Below are positions 43,972 to 54,663 of a stretch of DNA of 63,121 nucleotides, piece after piece. Each line of letters begins with the position of its first letter. Within the stretch, counting starts at the first letter, position 1. The translations under genes were made by a program, and so were the position numbers. The notes under the pieces are model-generated. The model ran no database searches. It was not told the DNA's origin and worked only from the letters and a program-made list of their open reading frames with translations. The stretch is from Algoriphagus ornithinivorans (GTDB lineage: Bacteria > Bacteroidota > Bacteroidia > Cytophagales > Cyclobacteriaceae), in assembly GCF_900115305.1 (NCBI RefSeq), contig NZ_FOVW01000012.1:1-63121 (forward strand), given 5' to 3'.

Positions 43972-44391
43972 TCAAGTTAATTGTCTTGCCATACATTCAA
44001 TAGCCGCTTTTGCCTTTTGGATAGCATGTTTTACTAAATCAGCTTTTACCATTCCATTTCCGATTTGATTTTCTTCTTCAAGCCATCGTTCCGGGTCCTT
44101 TTTCCCTTTTGATTGATTAATGCTTCGGGTAGTTACAGCAATGTTTTCAGGAAGATTGACGATTTGGGCTATTTGCATATCATCCAAGCTGTCCTTGTAC
44201 CGGGAATGGATCAATTCTGAAGGATAGATATGATCGTAGTCATACGCATCACCCCCCCAGAGTTCCTGCCCTGTGTAGCTGTCAATATAAAATGCTCTAC
44301 CGTTTCCTTTTTTGACGGCCTGAGCATGAAGCTCGGCCTTCACTTTTTCAAAAGCTTTATTAATTTCTCCTCGATGATAGGGTCTGGACAT
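43972..44391 (-). CDS. HNH endonuclease
   Basis: Start at ATG 44391 (MSRPYHRGEI) gives 139 residues; the longer frame reaches into the preceding gene. The beta-beta-alpha metal motif is D53-H54 in AYDYDHIYPSE, N83 in NLPENIAVTT and N92...K95 in INQSKGKKDPERW. The arrangement D-H, N, N-Q-x-K resembles the HNH domains of McrA- and Cas9-type nucleases. It is the last of five minus-strand genes, 11 nt after the zinc-repeat gene. Confidence 0.88.
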   Translation of the reverse strand: MSRPYHRGEINKAFEKVKAELHAQAVKKGNGRAFYIDSYTGQELWGGDAYDYDHIYPSELIHSRYKDSLDDMQIAQIVNLPENIAVTTRSINQSKGKKDPERWLEEENQIGNGMVKADLVKHAIQKAKAAIECMARQLT

Positions 44392-44402
44392 GATAAAGTA
44401 GA

Positions 44403-44654
44403 TTATAAAGTTGGTGCGTGATTTCCTTTGTTGGATCCTTTGGGATGCCGATAGCAGGGAAGTGAAGTTAAAACAGCTAAACTGCGATTGTTTGTACCAC
44501 AATATTTACAATCATAAACAGCCTTTTCTGAACCTTCATAAAGCTTATGTTTTCCTTTATTTGGCCCCAAAGGATGCCTAAAACAAGGTGAGCTTGTCAG
44601 GTTAACAATGGAATTGAATTTAGTACCGCAATATTCGCAGAGGTGGGTGTTCAT
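44403..44654 (-). CDS. Twin zinc-binding repeat protein, novel-looking
   Basis: An 83-residue protein built from two 43-residue-spaced repeats. Repeat 1 has C6-E-Y-C9-G-T, then C24-F-R-H27-P, then N-K-G-x-H36. Repeat 2 has C49-K-Y-C52-G-T, then C67-Y-R-H70-P, then N-K-G-x-H79. C-x2-C and C-x2-H should bind one zinc per repeat. I do not recognise a named family. The gene starts 5 nt after the stop of the unknown gene upstream and ends 11 nt before the HNH gene, so it may guide the nuclease to nucleic acid. Confidence 0.8.
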   Translation of the reverse strand: MNTHLCEYCGTKFNSIVNLTSSPCFRHPLGPNKGKHKLYEGSEKAVYDCKYCGTNNRSLAVLTSLPCYRHPKGSNKGNHAPTL

Positions 44655-44659
44655 CGAAA

Positions 44660-45388
44660 TTAAAAATATATTTCAACTTCAAGTTCTTTGGACACACTTT
44701 TCTCATTTCGTGAATTGAATGATGCATTTACCCCAATTTTTTTTGCAAAGAGACTTAAACTAGCACCTACTTCTAAGGATTTATTTATTTCCTTAGATAC
44801 ATTGACTTTCATCTTTTCACTTATCAATAAATTATTATGGATAGGATTTCTTTTTTCAATCAAAGACCAAATAATTTTATCTTTAGACAACCCAGATTTC
44901 AAGGCAAAGTCACAAGCTTTTTCATATTGTGGAATATTACCAGTATATTCATTTTCCAATTCGTACATACTAAACATTAGCACATTATTATTATTACTTG
45001 ATTTGATATGTCCACTTCCCGCAGGAAGACTTCCACCAATACCCCAATCTGTTTGATCAATTAATTTTTCTTTATTAATAAGCGTTGTCTTGAAACGCTT
45101 TGCGCCTAAAATAGCACTTAATTGCGATAGATTATTAAGTTTTTTTAATTCAAAATCATCTTGATTATGATTTGGTAATACATAAATGTCATCAATAAAC
45201 GGATGTTGAATATAGACCTGATTAATCTTTTCGCCTTCTTCGAACTTAACAGGTAGTAACTCTGCCTCATTTATTGAGATAATTTCATACTCACTATTTT
45301 TCAAATAGCTCTTTTCCCATTTAGCCGACATAGCTTGGATTTCATTTAAAATAAGATAGGCCTTCGGTAAAATTATACTTGATTTCAT
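44660..45388 (-). CDS. Unknown protein with strand-rich C-terminus (putative effector of the operon)
   Basis: A 242-residue protein with no signal peptide or hydrophobic helix. Not recognised. The middle contains a glycine-rich turn (TDWGIGGSLPAGSGHI). The last 50 residues alternate polar and nonpolar residues (MKVNVSKEINKSLEVGASLS, GVNASFNSRNEKSVSKELEV), as in amphipathic beta-hairpins of pore formers or barrels; this is only a pattern. Strongly AT-rich. 10 nt after the tail-anchored protein gene. Confidence 0.6.
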   Translation of the reverse strand: MKSSIILPKAYLILNEIQAMSAKWEKSYLKNSEYEIISINEAELLPVKFEEGEKINQVYIQHPFIDDIYVLPNHNQDDFELKKLNNLSQLSAILGAKRFKTTLINKEKLIDQTDWGIGGSLPAGSGHIKSSNNNNVLMFSMYELENEYTGNIPQYEKACDFALKSGLSKDKIIWSLIEKRNPIHNNLLISEKMKVNVSKEINKSLEVGASLSLFAKKIGVNASFNSRNEKSVSKELEVEIYF

Positions 45389-45398
45389 AAATAAATGT

Positions 45399-45848
45399 TT
45401 AAGTATTTTTAAGAATAATAAAACTTAGTAACGCTGCTGAAAAAACGTATATAAATATTTGAAAATAATGGTAATTTATTAGTGAGTTCTTAATAAAAAC
45501 TATACTTTTCTGATTATACGACTTCCCAATCTGACTTAGACAGGACTCTAAATAAGATTCTAAATATTTGGGTTTCCCAGTATAAAAGCAGGTGAAATTG
45601 GCTATTCTACCGCTACTATCTCTTTCATTTAATTGTCCTTTTATAAGGACACCTTTTGGGATTTTTTTAATGACCTCTGAGAAAATTTCTTTACTTTTAG
45701 AAATTGTAAAATCATATTTCCCTCTTAGAAGTTTACGGCCTGAAACTATTTTTATAATTTCACTCTTTTCTAAAACTCTATTGGAATCCACAAACAAAAA
45801 GTCAATTTGGCCCCATTTATCTGCCTGAATGAATAAAGTATTTTTCAT
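45399..45848 (-). CDS. Unknown tail-anchored membrane protein
   Basis: A 149-residue protein. About 120 polar residues (MKNTLFIQADKWGQIDFLFV...) are followed by a C-terminal transmembrane helix (about 128-145, YFQIFIYVFSAALLSFIIL) and a three-residue tail, so it should face the cytoplasm as a tail-anchored protein. No family recognised. Its ATG overlaps the GTPase stop by 4 nt, so the two are coupled and probably interact at the membrane. Confidence 0.65.
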   Translation of the reverse strand: MKNTLFIQADKWGQIDFLFVDSNRVLEKSEIIKIVSGRKLLRGKYDFTISKSKEIFSEVIKKIPKGVLIKGQLNERDSSGRIANFTCFYTGKPKYLESYLESCLSQIGKSYNQKSIVFIKNSLINYHYFQIFIYVFSAALLSFIILKNT

Positions 45849-46507
45849 TTAAACAACATACTTTTCAGATTGGAAATTTCTTTACTGCTTGTCAAATTGA
45901 CTAATTCAATTTCTCTAATTTTATCTATTTCAAATTCTGGTAATAAAATATTTATAATATTTTCTGTATCTTTTCTCCTAGAATTCTCTGAATCTTGCTG
46001 ATTATGCAGCTTATCAACATGCGATCCTATTAATATTACTCTTTTATTATTATTATGCCTGAAAACAAAATCAATAAAGGCCTTTGTTGTTAAACAATAT
46101 TTCTCGTCTATCTGGAAAAGATAACAATTAAAAATAAAGAATATAAAATCAGATTTTATAATTAAATTTTCACAATAAGCCATTATAGAACTCTCGCTAC
46201 CTGGGATATCTTCAGTTGATAATAATTTTATTCTTTTATTATCTTGTTCTATTATTTTTTCTTTAATTTTTTCACCAGTAAGCGATGTTGGGTCGGGATT
46301 TTTCAAGATCTTCCCCTCCGTCAAATAATGAAAAAGTGTAGTTTTCCCACTGGATGAAGGACCTAGAATAGCAAGTCTAATTTCTTTTATAGGTGATCCT
46401 TCTGATTTTTTTGATTCTTCATTCCCCCAAAAACCAAAGCCTTCTTTTTTCAACAAGAAGAATCCTGTGGATCCCGCTAATAAAACAGTCAATAATAATG
46501 GCAACAT
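45845..46507 (-). CDS. Membrane-anchored small GTPase (Arf/SR-beta-like)
   Basis: A 220-residue protein: an N-terminal membrane anchor (residues 2-19, LPLLLTVLLAGSTGFFLL), a charged linker, then a P-loop GTPase domain. G1 is G49-PSSSGK-T57, G3 is D100-I-P-G-S-E105, and G4 is G-S162-H-V-D165-K. G4 keeps the aspartate but lacks the usual N/T-K-x-D start, and the catalytic glutamine position after D-x-x-G is serine. This layout (anchor plus Arf-like domain) recalls the eukaryotic SRP receptor beta subunit. First gene of the five-gene AT-rich operon. Confidence 0.75.
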   Translation of the reverse strand: MLPLLLTVLLAGSTGFFLLKKEGFGFWGNEESKKSEGSPIKEIRLAILGPSSSGKTTLFHYLTEGKILKNPDPTSLTGEKIKEKIIEQDNKRIKLLSTEDIPGSESSIMAYCENLIIKSDFIFFIFNCYLFQIDEKYCLTTKAFIDFVFRHNNNKRVILIGSHVDKLHNQQDSENSRRKDTENIINILLPEFEIDKIREIELVNLTSSKEISNLKSMLFK

Positions 46508-46593
46508 ATTTTTTTATTAAATAAAATAAATTACCACCTAACGTTTAATGTTAATTTATATTTGTTCAAAAACCATATATAACCGTCACCTTT

Positions 46594-49587
46594 TCACCCA
46601 CAAAAAATAATCACCCTAACTTCAGTGCCTTTTTTACCGGATACAAACTCTACACTTTGTTCGGTATAGCCGGGTAATAAACTGAGCTTCTCCCGAATCA
46701 TCTCCATGCCCTTGGATTGATGGGAAGATCCTTTTTTTGCCTTGATACCTTCTCCATTATCCTTTACTGTGCAAAGAATTTGGTTCCTGGATAAGATCTC
46801 ATACCTAACCAATAGCTCTGGATTGGGATGGTCTACTGAAAAAGCATGGTTGAACACATTCTCCACCAATGGCTGAATAATCATTGGCGGAATTTTCAAA
46901 TCTTGCTTTCGCTCTAATGCATCTCCCTCTATGGACCATTTCACCCGATTTTCCATACGGATATTCTCTACCTCTATATATTGTTTGAGATAGTTGATTT
47001 CATCCTCCAAAGTGATAAGAGCCTGACTGCTTTGATCTAAAGTACTTCGAATCAGCTTACTGAACTTACCCAAATAAGACAAGGCCTGCTTGGTTTCTTT
47101 TTTGAGAATGTAGTACTGGATACTATTGATGGCATTAAAAATAAAATGTGGATTCATTTGAGATTGTAAAGCCTCCAGCTTGATTTCCACAATGCGTTGC
47201 TTTAGCGATGATTCACTTCTAATTTGATTTAGCCTAACTTTATAAATCATAAAAAATATCCCGGAAAGTAAGACAGCCATCAAAAGGAAAAACCACCATT
47301 GCAAATAGTAAGGCCTGGCAATATCAAATCTCAATAATTGATTTGAAGTGATTTTACCCGAAAACAAATCCTGCACCTCCACCTCCAATTGGTAACTCCC
47401 GGCAGGCAAATAAGGCAATTCGATCAATGCATCCTCGCTGAATTCTGTCCATTCAGCTCCAGGCTTGATTCGATAATGATAGCGCAATCTTCCATTACTT
47501 AAGTTAGCTTTTGGCTGAAATCTGATGCTTAAAGAATTTTCCTCTGCGCCAAGGTTCAACCTGCTATTCTGATAAGCGAACCATCGAAAATTTTCCTGAT
47601 CGACGGCCTTTCCATTTATTTTGAGATCCGTTATTACCAACTCAATAGGCGGGTATTCTTTTGCAATCAATTCAGGTAAATTGATGACGTAATATCCTTC
47701 GTCTAGTCCTACATAAAGCTTATCCTCAATTCTTTTTGCAGTTTTGAAAATCCTATTGAAAACCCCTTTTTCCTCGGACCAAAATCTAAGCTCACCCTCC
47801 TCCAGAATATGAAGTCCCAACTCAGTACCTATAAAAATCACCCCTTTATATTCCTCTATGAATAAAATGGAACTACCCAACAAATCCTCTTTAGGCCATT
47901 TTTTAAGAATCTCAAACTTGGGATGAACTCGGGCCTGATATAAGTCGCCAAACTCCGTCCCCAAAAGCAAAATCCCATTACCTAAGGAGTGCATAGTCTT
48001 AAACTTTGACTCCTTCCACAGGCCCTCATTTTTATAGGAGAAAAAGGTCTGACCATCCCAATGGTACAAACCATGAAAAACTGAAGCCAGATAAGTCCTT
48101 TGGTCCCCCTTGACTACCTTTGCGATCTGCAATGGAGTATTGGAAAGCTCGGGTTCAAAATAGGTGTATTCAAAATTTCCAGGATTGGAATAGATTCTTA
48201 CACCAGCATATGGGTTGGTTTCCAAAAGCAGCCCATCCGGAGTGAAGCCTATACTATATGCATGTACCGGTAGATAAGTCCGAATTCGCCCTTCCAAACT
48301 CATTTCGAAAATTCCCACATTGGTATTTACCCACCAGGATTCCCCTTCTTTATGCAATTCGTAATACTCAATTTCCTCAGCTGGAATAGCCGGATCTAAT
48401 TCAAAAAATCCATCCAAATGTTTAGGTATTTTATGGGGAAACTTTCGATAGAATTCGGATTGTACTTTTTTGAAATCCTTTGAATAAACCTCGGCAAAAC
48501 TTCCTTCCTTTTTTTGAATTTGGAGTCCGTCTTGACTTAAAATTGCCAATATATCGCCATCCCCAGCTATTCCTTTTACTTCCCTCTCTTCAAAGCTATT
48601 ATAGGTAATCACATCATCCAGCCTGATTTGATAAAGGCCTTTGTCCTGAGATCCTAGATAAAGCATTTTCCTTTTTTGATCGACCGCACCAGCAAGGATG
48701 AATTTGGAATCTACACCCAACCATTCTCCCACATCTTTAATTTGCCCTTTATCAAGGAGAAAAACACCTCCATCCTTTGAAAACAAACTGGCCGCAATCA
48801 AATAGTCTTCTTGATTTACTCCATTCAAATGCCCCCAAACTACAGATTGCCCAAAACTTTGAGTTGGTTTTTCCCCTTGTAAAAATTGGTCTATACTCAA
48901 CTGCTGAATAGAGCCTTTGTCACTTAAGAATAGTTGATTTTCTTTTGTAAAAAAAGAATAAATGGGAAGCCAATCATTAACTTTTACAGCTTCATAACTT
49001 CCTCCTTTCAACCTAAGTTCAAAGCTTCCACTTCTATAGGTCGAGTAGAAAATCCTATTTTCATATTCAAAAAATCCAGCAGTATAATTCAAATCATTCC
49101 CTCGGATAGTAGATGGAATAGATGTGATTTGGAATGTTTGCAAATCCGCCACACTCACCCCGTCTTCAGTCCCAATCAACATTTTATCCTCGTAAGGATA
49201 AAAATGCCTAATCCTATTATCTGCTAATCCATCTTTCTGAGTAAAAACGCGGAATTTTTTTCCATCGAAAACCGAGATCCCTCCACCGTAGCTTCCGAAC
49301 CATAAATTTCCATTTTTGTCCTCTGCGATAGCCCAGCAACTGTTGAATGCAAGTCCATCTGTTTCAAAAAAATTCTTAAACCTCCCATTTTCGAATTTGG
49401 AAAGTCCATTCTCGGTTCCAATCCAGACTATCCCTCGAGAGTCAACAAAAAGGGATCTTATTGCATTGTTTGGAAGTCCATCAACTGTAGTATAATTATA
49501 GGAAGGTACTTGCTGGGAATTTCCTGAAATTGAAACGAACCAAAACAGGAATGAAAGAAACGCGAGTTTTTTAATAAAAGCCCTCAT
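46594..49587 (-). CDS. LytS-type sensor histidine kinase with periplasmic two-component propeller
   Basis: Start at ATG 49587 (MRAFIKKLAFLSFLFWFVSI) gives a signal peptide; 997 residues. A Reg_prop beta-propeller with repeats such as GLPNNAIRSLFVDSRGIVWIGTENGLSKFENG fills about residues 25-640. A Y_Y_Y domain (ENSLSIRFQPKANLSNGRLRYHYR), one transmembrane helix (about 765-785) and a His_kinase domain with the phospho-acceptor in SQMNPHFIFNAINSIQ follow. The ATPase part ends NGEGI and KGSSHQSKGM. It overlaps the LytTR regulator gene by 17 nt and is its cognate kinase. Not a hybrid kinase: no receiver is fused. Confidence 0.92.
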   Translation of the reverse strand: MRAFIKKLAFLSFLFWFVSISGNSQQVPSYNYTTVDGLPNNAIRSLFVDSRGIVWIGTENGLSKFENGRFKNFFETDGLAFNSCWAIAEDKNGNLWFGSYGGGISVFDGKKFRVFTQKDGLADNRIRHFYPYEDKMLIGTEDGVSVADLQTFQITSIPSTIRGNDLNYTAGFFEYENRIFYSTYRSGSFELRLKGGSYEAVKVNDWLPIYSFFTKENQLFLSDKGSIQQLSIDQFLQGEKPTQSFGQSVVWGHLNGVNQEDYLIAASLFSKDGGVFLLDKGQIKDVGEWLGVDSKFILAGAVDQKRKMLYLGSQDKGLYQIRLDDVITYNSFEEREVKGIAGDGDILAILSQDGLQIQKKEGSFAEVYSKDFKKVQSEFYRKFPHKIPKHLDGFFELDPAIPAEEIEYYELHKEGESWWVNTNVGIFEMSLEGRIRTYLPVHAYSIGFTPDGLLLETNPYAGVRIYSNPGNFEYTYFEPELSNTPLQIAKVVKGDQRTYLASVFHGLYHWDGQTFFSYKNEGLWKESKFKTMHSLGNGILLLGTEFGDLYQARVHPKFEILKKWPKEDLLGSSILFIEEYKGVIFIGTELGLHILEEGELRFWSEEKGVFNRIFKTAKRIEDKLYVGLDEGYYVINLPELIAKEYPPIELVITDLKINGKAVDQENFRWFAYQNSRLNLGAEENSLSIRFQPKANLSNGRLRYHYRIKPGAEWTEFSEDALIELPYLPAGSYQLEVEVQDLFSGKITSNQLLRFDIARPYYLQWWFFLLMAVLLSGIFFMIYKVRLNQIRSESSLKQRIVEIKLEALQSQMNPHFIFNAINSIQYYILKKETKQALSYLGKFSKLIRSTLDQSSQALITLEDEINYLKQYIEVENIRMENRVKWSIEGDALERKQDLKIPPMIIQPLVENVFNHAFSVDHPNPELLVRYEILSRNQILCTVKDNGEGIKAKKGSSHQSKGMEMIREKLSLLPGYTEQSVEFVSGKKGTEVRVIIFCG

Positions 49588-50299
49588 TGAGATTAGCGCT
49601 CTTTCTGACAGACACTGAGACTTTATCTCCATTTTTTAGGATCATGTAGCCCTCTTTCTTTTCGTATTTCTGAAATTTTGTACAATTAGCTAAAATGGAA
49701 TGATGAAGTCTTACAAAAAGATTGCTGGTTTCTAATCGCTTTTCGAAATACCCTATTGACTTTGAAATAAGCCTCCTTTCTCCACCCTCCAAATAGAATT
49801 CAGTGTAATTGCCCTCTGCTTTTAAGTAAAGAATCTTTTCTAAAGGGATATACTCATCTAATTCCTGAGATTTTAAGACAATGACTTGATGCTTTTTTAA
49901 TTGTTTTTCGATAAGAAGTAATGTTTCATCAATTGGCTTATTCTTCTTAAAAAAGCGTGAAATTGTTTTATGTAATTCGTCGATATCAATGGGTTTGAGC
50001 AAGTAATCAAAAGCCTCATTTTTGATCGCATCAATTCCATGCTCTTTGTGGGCAGTAGTAAAAATGACTTCAAAATCTCTCTGAGGAAATTTTTCCAATA
50101 AATCAAAGCCATTCTTTTGTGGCATTTGTATATCCAAAAAAATCAAGTCAGGTTCATGCTGCTGTATAGCTGGCAATGCTTGATCGACAGAATTACACAT
50201 TGCCAAAATCTCAAATCTTCCCGGAAAATTCATTTCCAATAGAATACTTAGAGATTCTAGGGCATGCTTTTCGTCGTCAACAAGGATGGTCTTAATCAT
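49571..50299 (-). CDS. LytTR-family response regulator
   Basis: A 242-residue regulator. The receiver has the acidic pocket D8/D9 (LVDDEKHALESL), phospho-acceptor D55 in DLIFLDIQMPQKNG, T in FTTAH and K in YLLKPID. The C-terminal LytTR domain (VLKSQELDEYIPLEKILYLKAEGN ... RLHHSILAN) binds DNA. First gene of the two-gene operon with the propeller kinase. The 192-nt upstream gap carries the icd terminator and AT-rich sequence. Confidence 0.94.
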   Translation of the reverse strand: MIKTILVDDEKHALESLSILLEMNFPGRFEILAMCNSVDQALPAIQQHEPDLIFLDIQMPQKNGFDLLEKFPQRDFEVIFTTAHKEHGIDAIKNEAFDYLLKPIDIDELHKTISRFFKKNKPIDETLLLIEKQLKKHQVIVLKSQELDEYIPLEKILYLKAEGNYTEFYLEGGERRLISKSIGYFEKRLETSNLFVRLHHSILANCTKFQKYEKKEGYMILKNGDKVSVSVRKSANLNEGFY

Positions 50300-50446
50300 A
50301 ACCTCATATTTCTAATAAAAAATTAATATTGAAATTAAGATTTAAAAAATTTCAATCAATATATGAGTGTCTAAATTTTCTCCTTAAGTGATATTATTCC
50401 TACAAAAACGCCCCCCAGATTAGCATTCCTAGTTTGTAGTAAACAA

Positions 50447-50474
50447 AAAAGCCAGACAATTTGCCTGGCTTTTC
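50447..50474 (-). terminator. Terminator of icd
   Basis: AAAAGCCAGACAA and TTGCCTGGCTTTT form a stem with one mismatch. The A run on the left gives a U tract on the minus transcript. Confidence 0.85.
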
Positions 50475-50491
50475 TTTCATTATTATATCGT

Positions 50492-52753
<2,262 letters not shown>

Positions 52754-52889
52754 TCATTTTTCCCTGAACCTTTGAAGTTTCTAATTCCAACAGGTGAATT
52801 TTGAAAAAAGAGAAAAAAGACCTGAAAATTATGGGGCTAAAATACGGAAAATATCCTTGCATCAAATCCCGTCAGTGGAATAGAAGGCC

Positions 52890-53702
52890 TTATTCCTGTA
52901 CTCTTCTGTCAATCGTGAAATCGTCTGCGTCCATCCAAGCCGGAAATTTAGAACGGTAATTTTCCAATTCGGTTTTTTCTAATTCAATTACCTCCACCCT
53001 CTCTTTTTCTCCTAAATGAATAAGTTCCTTTCCTTTGAAATCAAAAACTGCGGAATGTCCCACATAGGGAACCTGATTTCCGTCAGTCCCTACCCGGTTT
53101 ACTCCAACTGAATAGGCCAGGTTTTCAATTGCTCTGGCAGGCAAGAGCTGATCCCAGGCTGAAGCTCGCGGCGCAGGCCAGGAGGCTACGTAAAAAATCA
53201 GGTCATAAGCCATTTGATCATACAGACGATAATTTCTTGACCAAACTGGAAACCTCAAATCATAACAGACTTGCGGGCAAATTTTCCAACCCTTCCACTC
53301 AAAAATAGGCTGACTTTTCCCTGCTGCATAATGATCATGCTCATCAGCCATCCGAAAAAGGTGTCTTTTATCATAGTGCTTCACTGATCCATCCGGGGTA
53401 ACCCAAATCAAACGGTTATAGTAATTTCCATTTTCCTGAATAATCGCACTACCCGTTACTACCGCTTTGGTCTGAGCTGAAATTTGCTTCATCCATTTGC
53501 AGATGGTCAAATTCATAGGCTCTGCCAGCTCAGGAGCATCCATACTGAAACCAGTAGGAAACATTTCCGGAAGGATAATGAGATCTAGTTTTTCCTTGAT
53601 ACCCCATATTTTCTCCTCCAACATGGAAAGATTTGCAGTCTTATCTTTCCAGTAAAGATCCGTTTGGATAAGCGCTATTTTCAAAGAGCTGGAATGACTC
53701 AT
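52890..53702 (-). CDS. Carbon-nitrogen hydrolase, omega-amidase (YafV/NIT2-like)
   Basis: A 270-residue nitrilase-superfamily enzyme. The catalytic triad is E46 (IILPEMFPTGFS), K112 (HYDKRHLFRMADEHDHY) and C146 (CPQVCYDLRFPVWSRN). The MADEHDHY and WSRN motifs match YafV-type omega-amidases, which hydrolyse 2-oxoglutaramate and 2-oxosuccinamate, a metabolite repair step. Its start overlaps the def stop by 4 nt; last gene of the hemerythrin-ruvX-def-nitrilase operon. Confidence 0.92.
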   Translation of the reverse strand: MSHSSSLKIALIQTDLYWKDKTANLSMLEEKIWGIKEKLDLIILPEMFPTGFSMDAPELAEPMNLTICKWMKQISAQTKAVVTGSAIIQENGNYYNRLIWVTPDGSVKHYDKRHLFRMADEHDHYAAGKSQPIFEWKGWKICPQVCYDLRFPVWSRNYRLYDQMAYDLIFYVASWPAPRASAWDQLLPARAIENLAYSVGVNRVGTDGNQVPYVGHSAVFDFKGKELIHLGEKERVEVIELEKTELENYRSKFPAWMDADDFTIDRRVQE

Positions 53703-54253
53703 TTAAGCGGGTAAATCATTCTATAATCAGTAGAAACTTTCCCTTTACTTACTTCAATCAATTTGGATTGCACCAACCTCTTTTTCAGGCCTTTTAAATA
53801 ATCCACAAATAAGATTCCTTCTAAATGATCGTATTCGTGCTGAATCACTCTTGCTGTCATTCCCGAAAACTCTTCCTCTTTCAGATTCCAGTTTTCATCA
53901 AAATACTCAATGGTTAATTTTTCAGGCCTGATGATTTCAGCTCTGACATCAGGTATACTCAAGCAACCTTCTTCAAAGCCATAATCATCTCCATACTCGT
54001 CAAGAATGATTGGATTGATAAATGCTCTGCGAATCCCCTTTTCCTCATCATTTTCATCCAGCATCAAGGAACTGTCAATCACAAAAAGTCGAACACCCTG
54101 ATTTATCTGGGGAGCTGCCAAACCTACACCATTAGCATGATCCATAGTGGCATACATATCCTCGATTAATTTTTGGATATCTTTTCCTTCTTCGATTTCT
54201 TCAGCTTCCTTTTTCAGGATAGGGTTTCCATATGCGACGATAGGATATATCAT
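53699..54253 (-). CDS. def: Peptide deformylase
   Basis: Removes the formyl group from nascent N-terminal methionine. Motif 1 GVGLAAPQ at 42-49, motif 2 EEGCLSIP with C97, motif 3 QHEYDHLEG with H139 and H143; 184 residues. Overlaps ruvX by 4 nt and the omega-amidase by 4 nt. Confidence 0.97.
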   Translation of the reverse strand: MIYPIVAYGNPILKKEAEEIEEGKDIQKLIEDMYATMDHANGVGLAAPQINQGVRLFVIDSSLMLDENDEEKGIRRAFINPIILDEYGDDYGFEEGCLSIPDVRAEIIRPEKLTIEYFDENWNLKEEEFSGMTARVIQHEYDHLEGILFVDYLKGLKKRLVQSKLIEVSKGKVSTDYRMIYPLK

Positions 54254-54663
54254 TTTCTTTCTAAATACGATTGTAAAATTATTGCTGCACTGACTTTGTC
54301 CAGATTACCTGCTTTCTCTCTTCTGTCCTTTTTTTTGCTCCCCATTGTGATCATGGATTGCATAGCCATTTTAGAAGTGAATCTCTCATCCACCAATTCA
54401 GTTTTCAAATTGGGAAATGCTTTTTCTAGCTTTTCCTTCAAAGCCAACACTTTTGGAGTCATTTCCGTTTCCGTACCGTTCAATTTGGTGGGATAGCCCA
54501 ATACTATTGTGCTTACTTCTTCTTTTTGAAAATAATTCTTGAGAAAATCCATGAGTCGATAGGTCTCAATCGTCTCAAGAGGATTGGCCAGCATCTGCAT
54601 GGGATCTGTGACCGCTAAGCCAGTGCGCTTAGTTCCCAGATCAATGGCGATAATTCTGGGCAT
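54250..54663 (-). CDS. ruvX: Putative pre-16S rRNA nuclease / Holliday junction resolvase RuvX (YqgF)
   Basis: A 137-residue RNase H-fold protein: start MPRIIAIDLGTKRTGLAVTDP, central VLGYPTKLNGTETEMTPKV, the LVDERFTSKMA block, and the last acidic region near DKVSAAIILQSYL. E. coli YqgF matures the 16S 5' end. ATG overlaps the stop of the hemerythrin gene by 1 nt (TAATG) and its stop overlaps def by 4 nt. Confidence 0.95.
   Translation of the reverse strand: MPRIIAIDLGTKRTGLAVTDPMQMLANPLETIETYRLMDFLKNYFQKEEVSTIVLGYPTKLNGTETEMTPKVLALKEKLEKAFPNLKTELVDERFTSKMAMQSMITMGSKKKDRREKAGNLDKVSAAIILQSYLERK

Noticed and set aside
46539..46553. Near-palindrome TAAC-GTTTAAT-GTTA upstream of the GTPase operon as an operator
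   Set aside because: The region is extremely AT-rich, where such matches arise by chance, and no regulator gene is adjacent.
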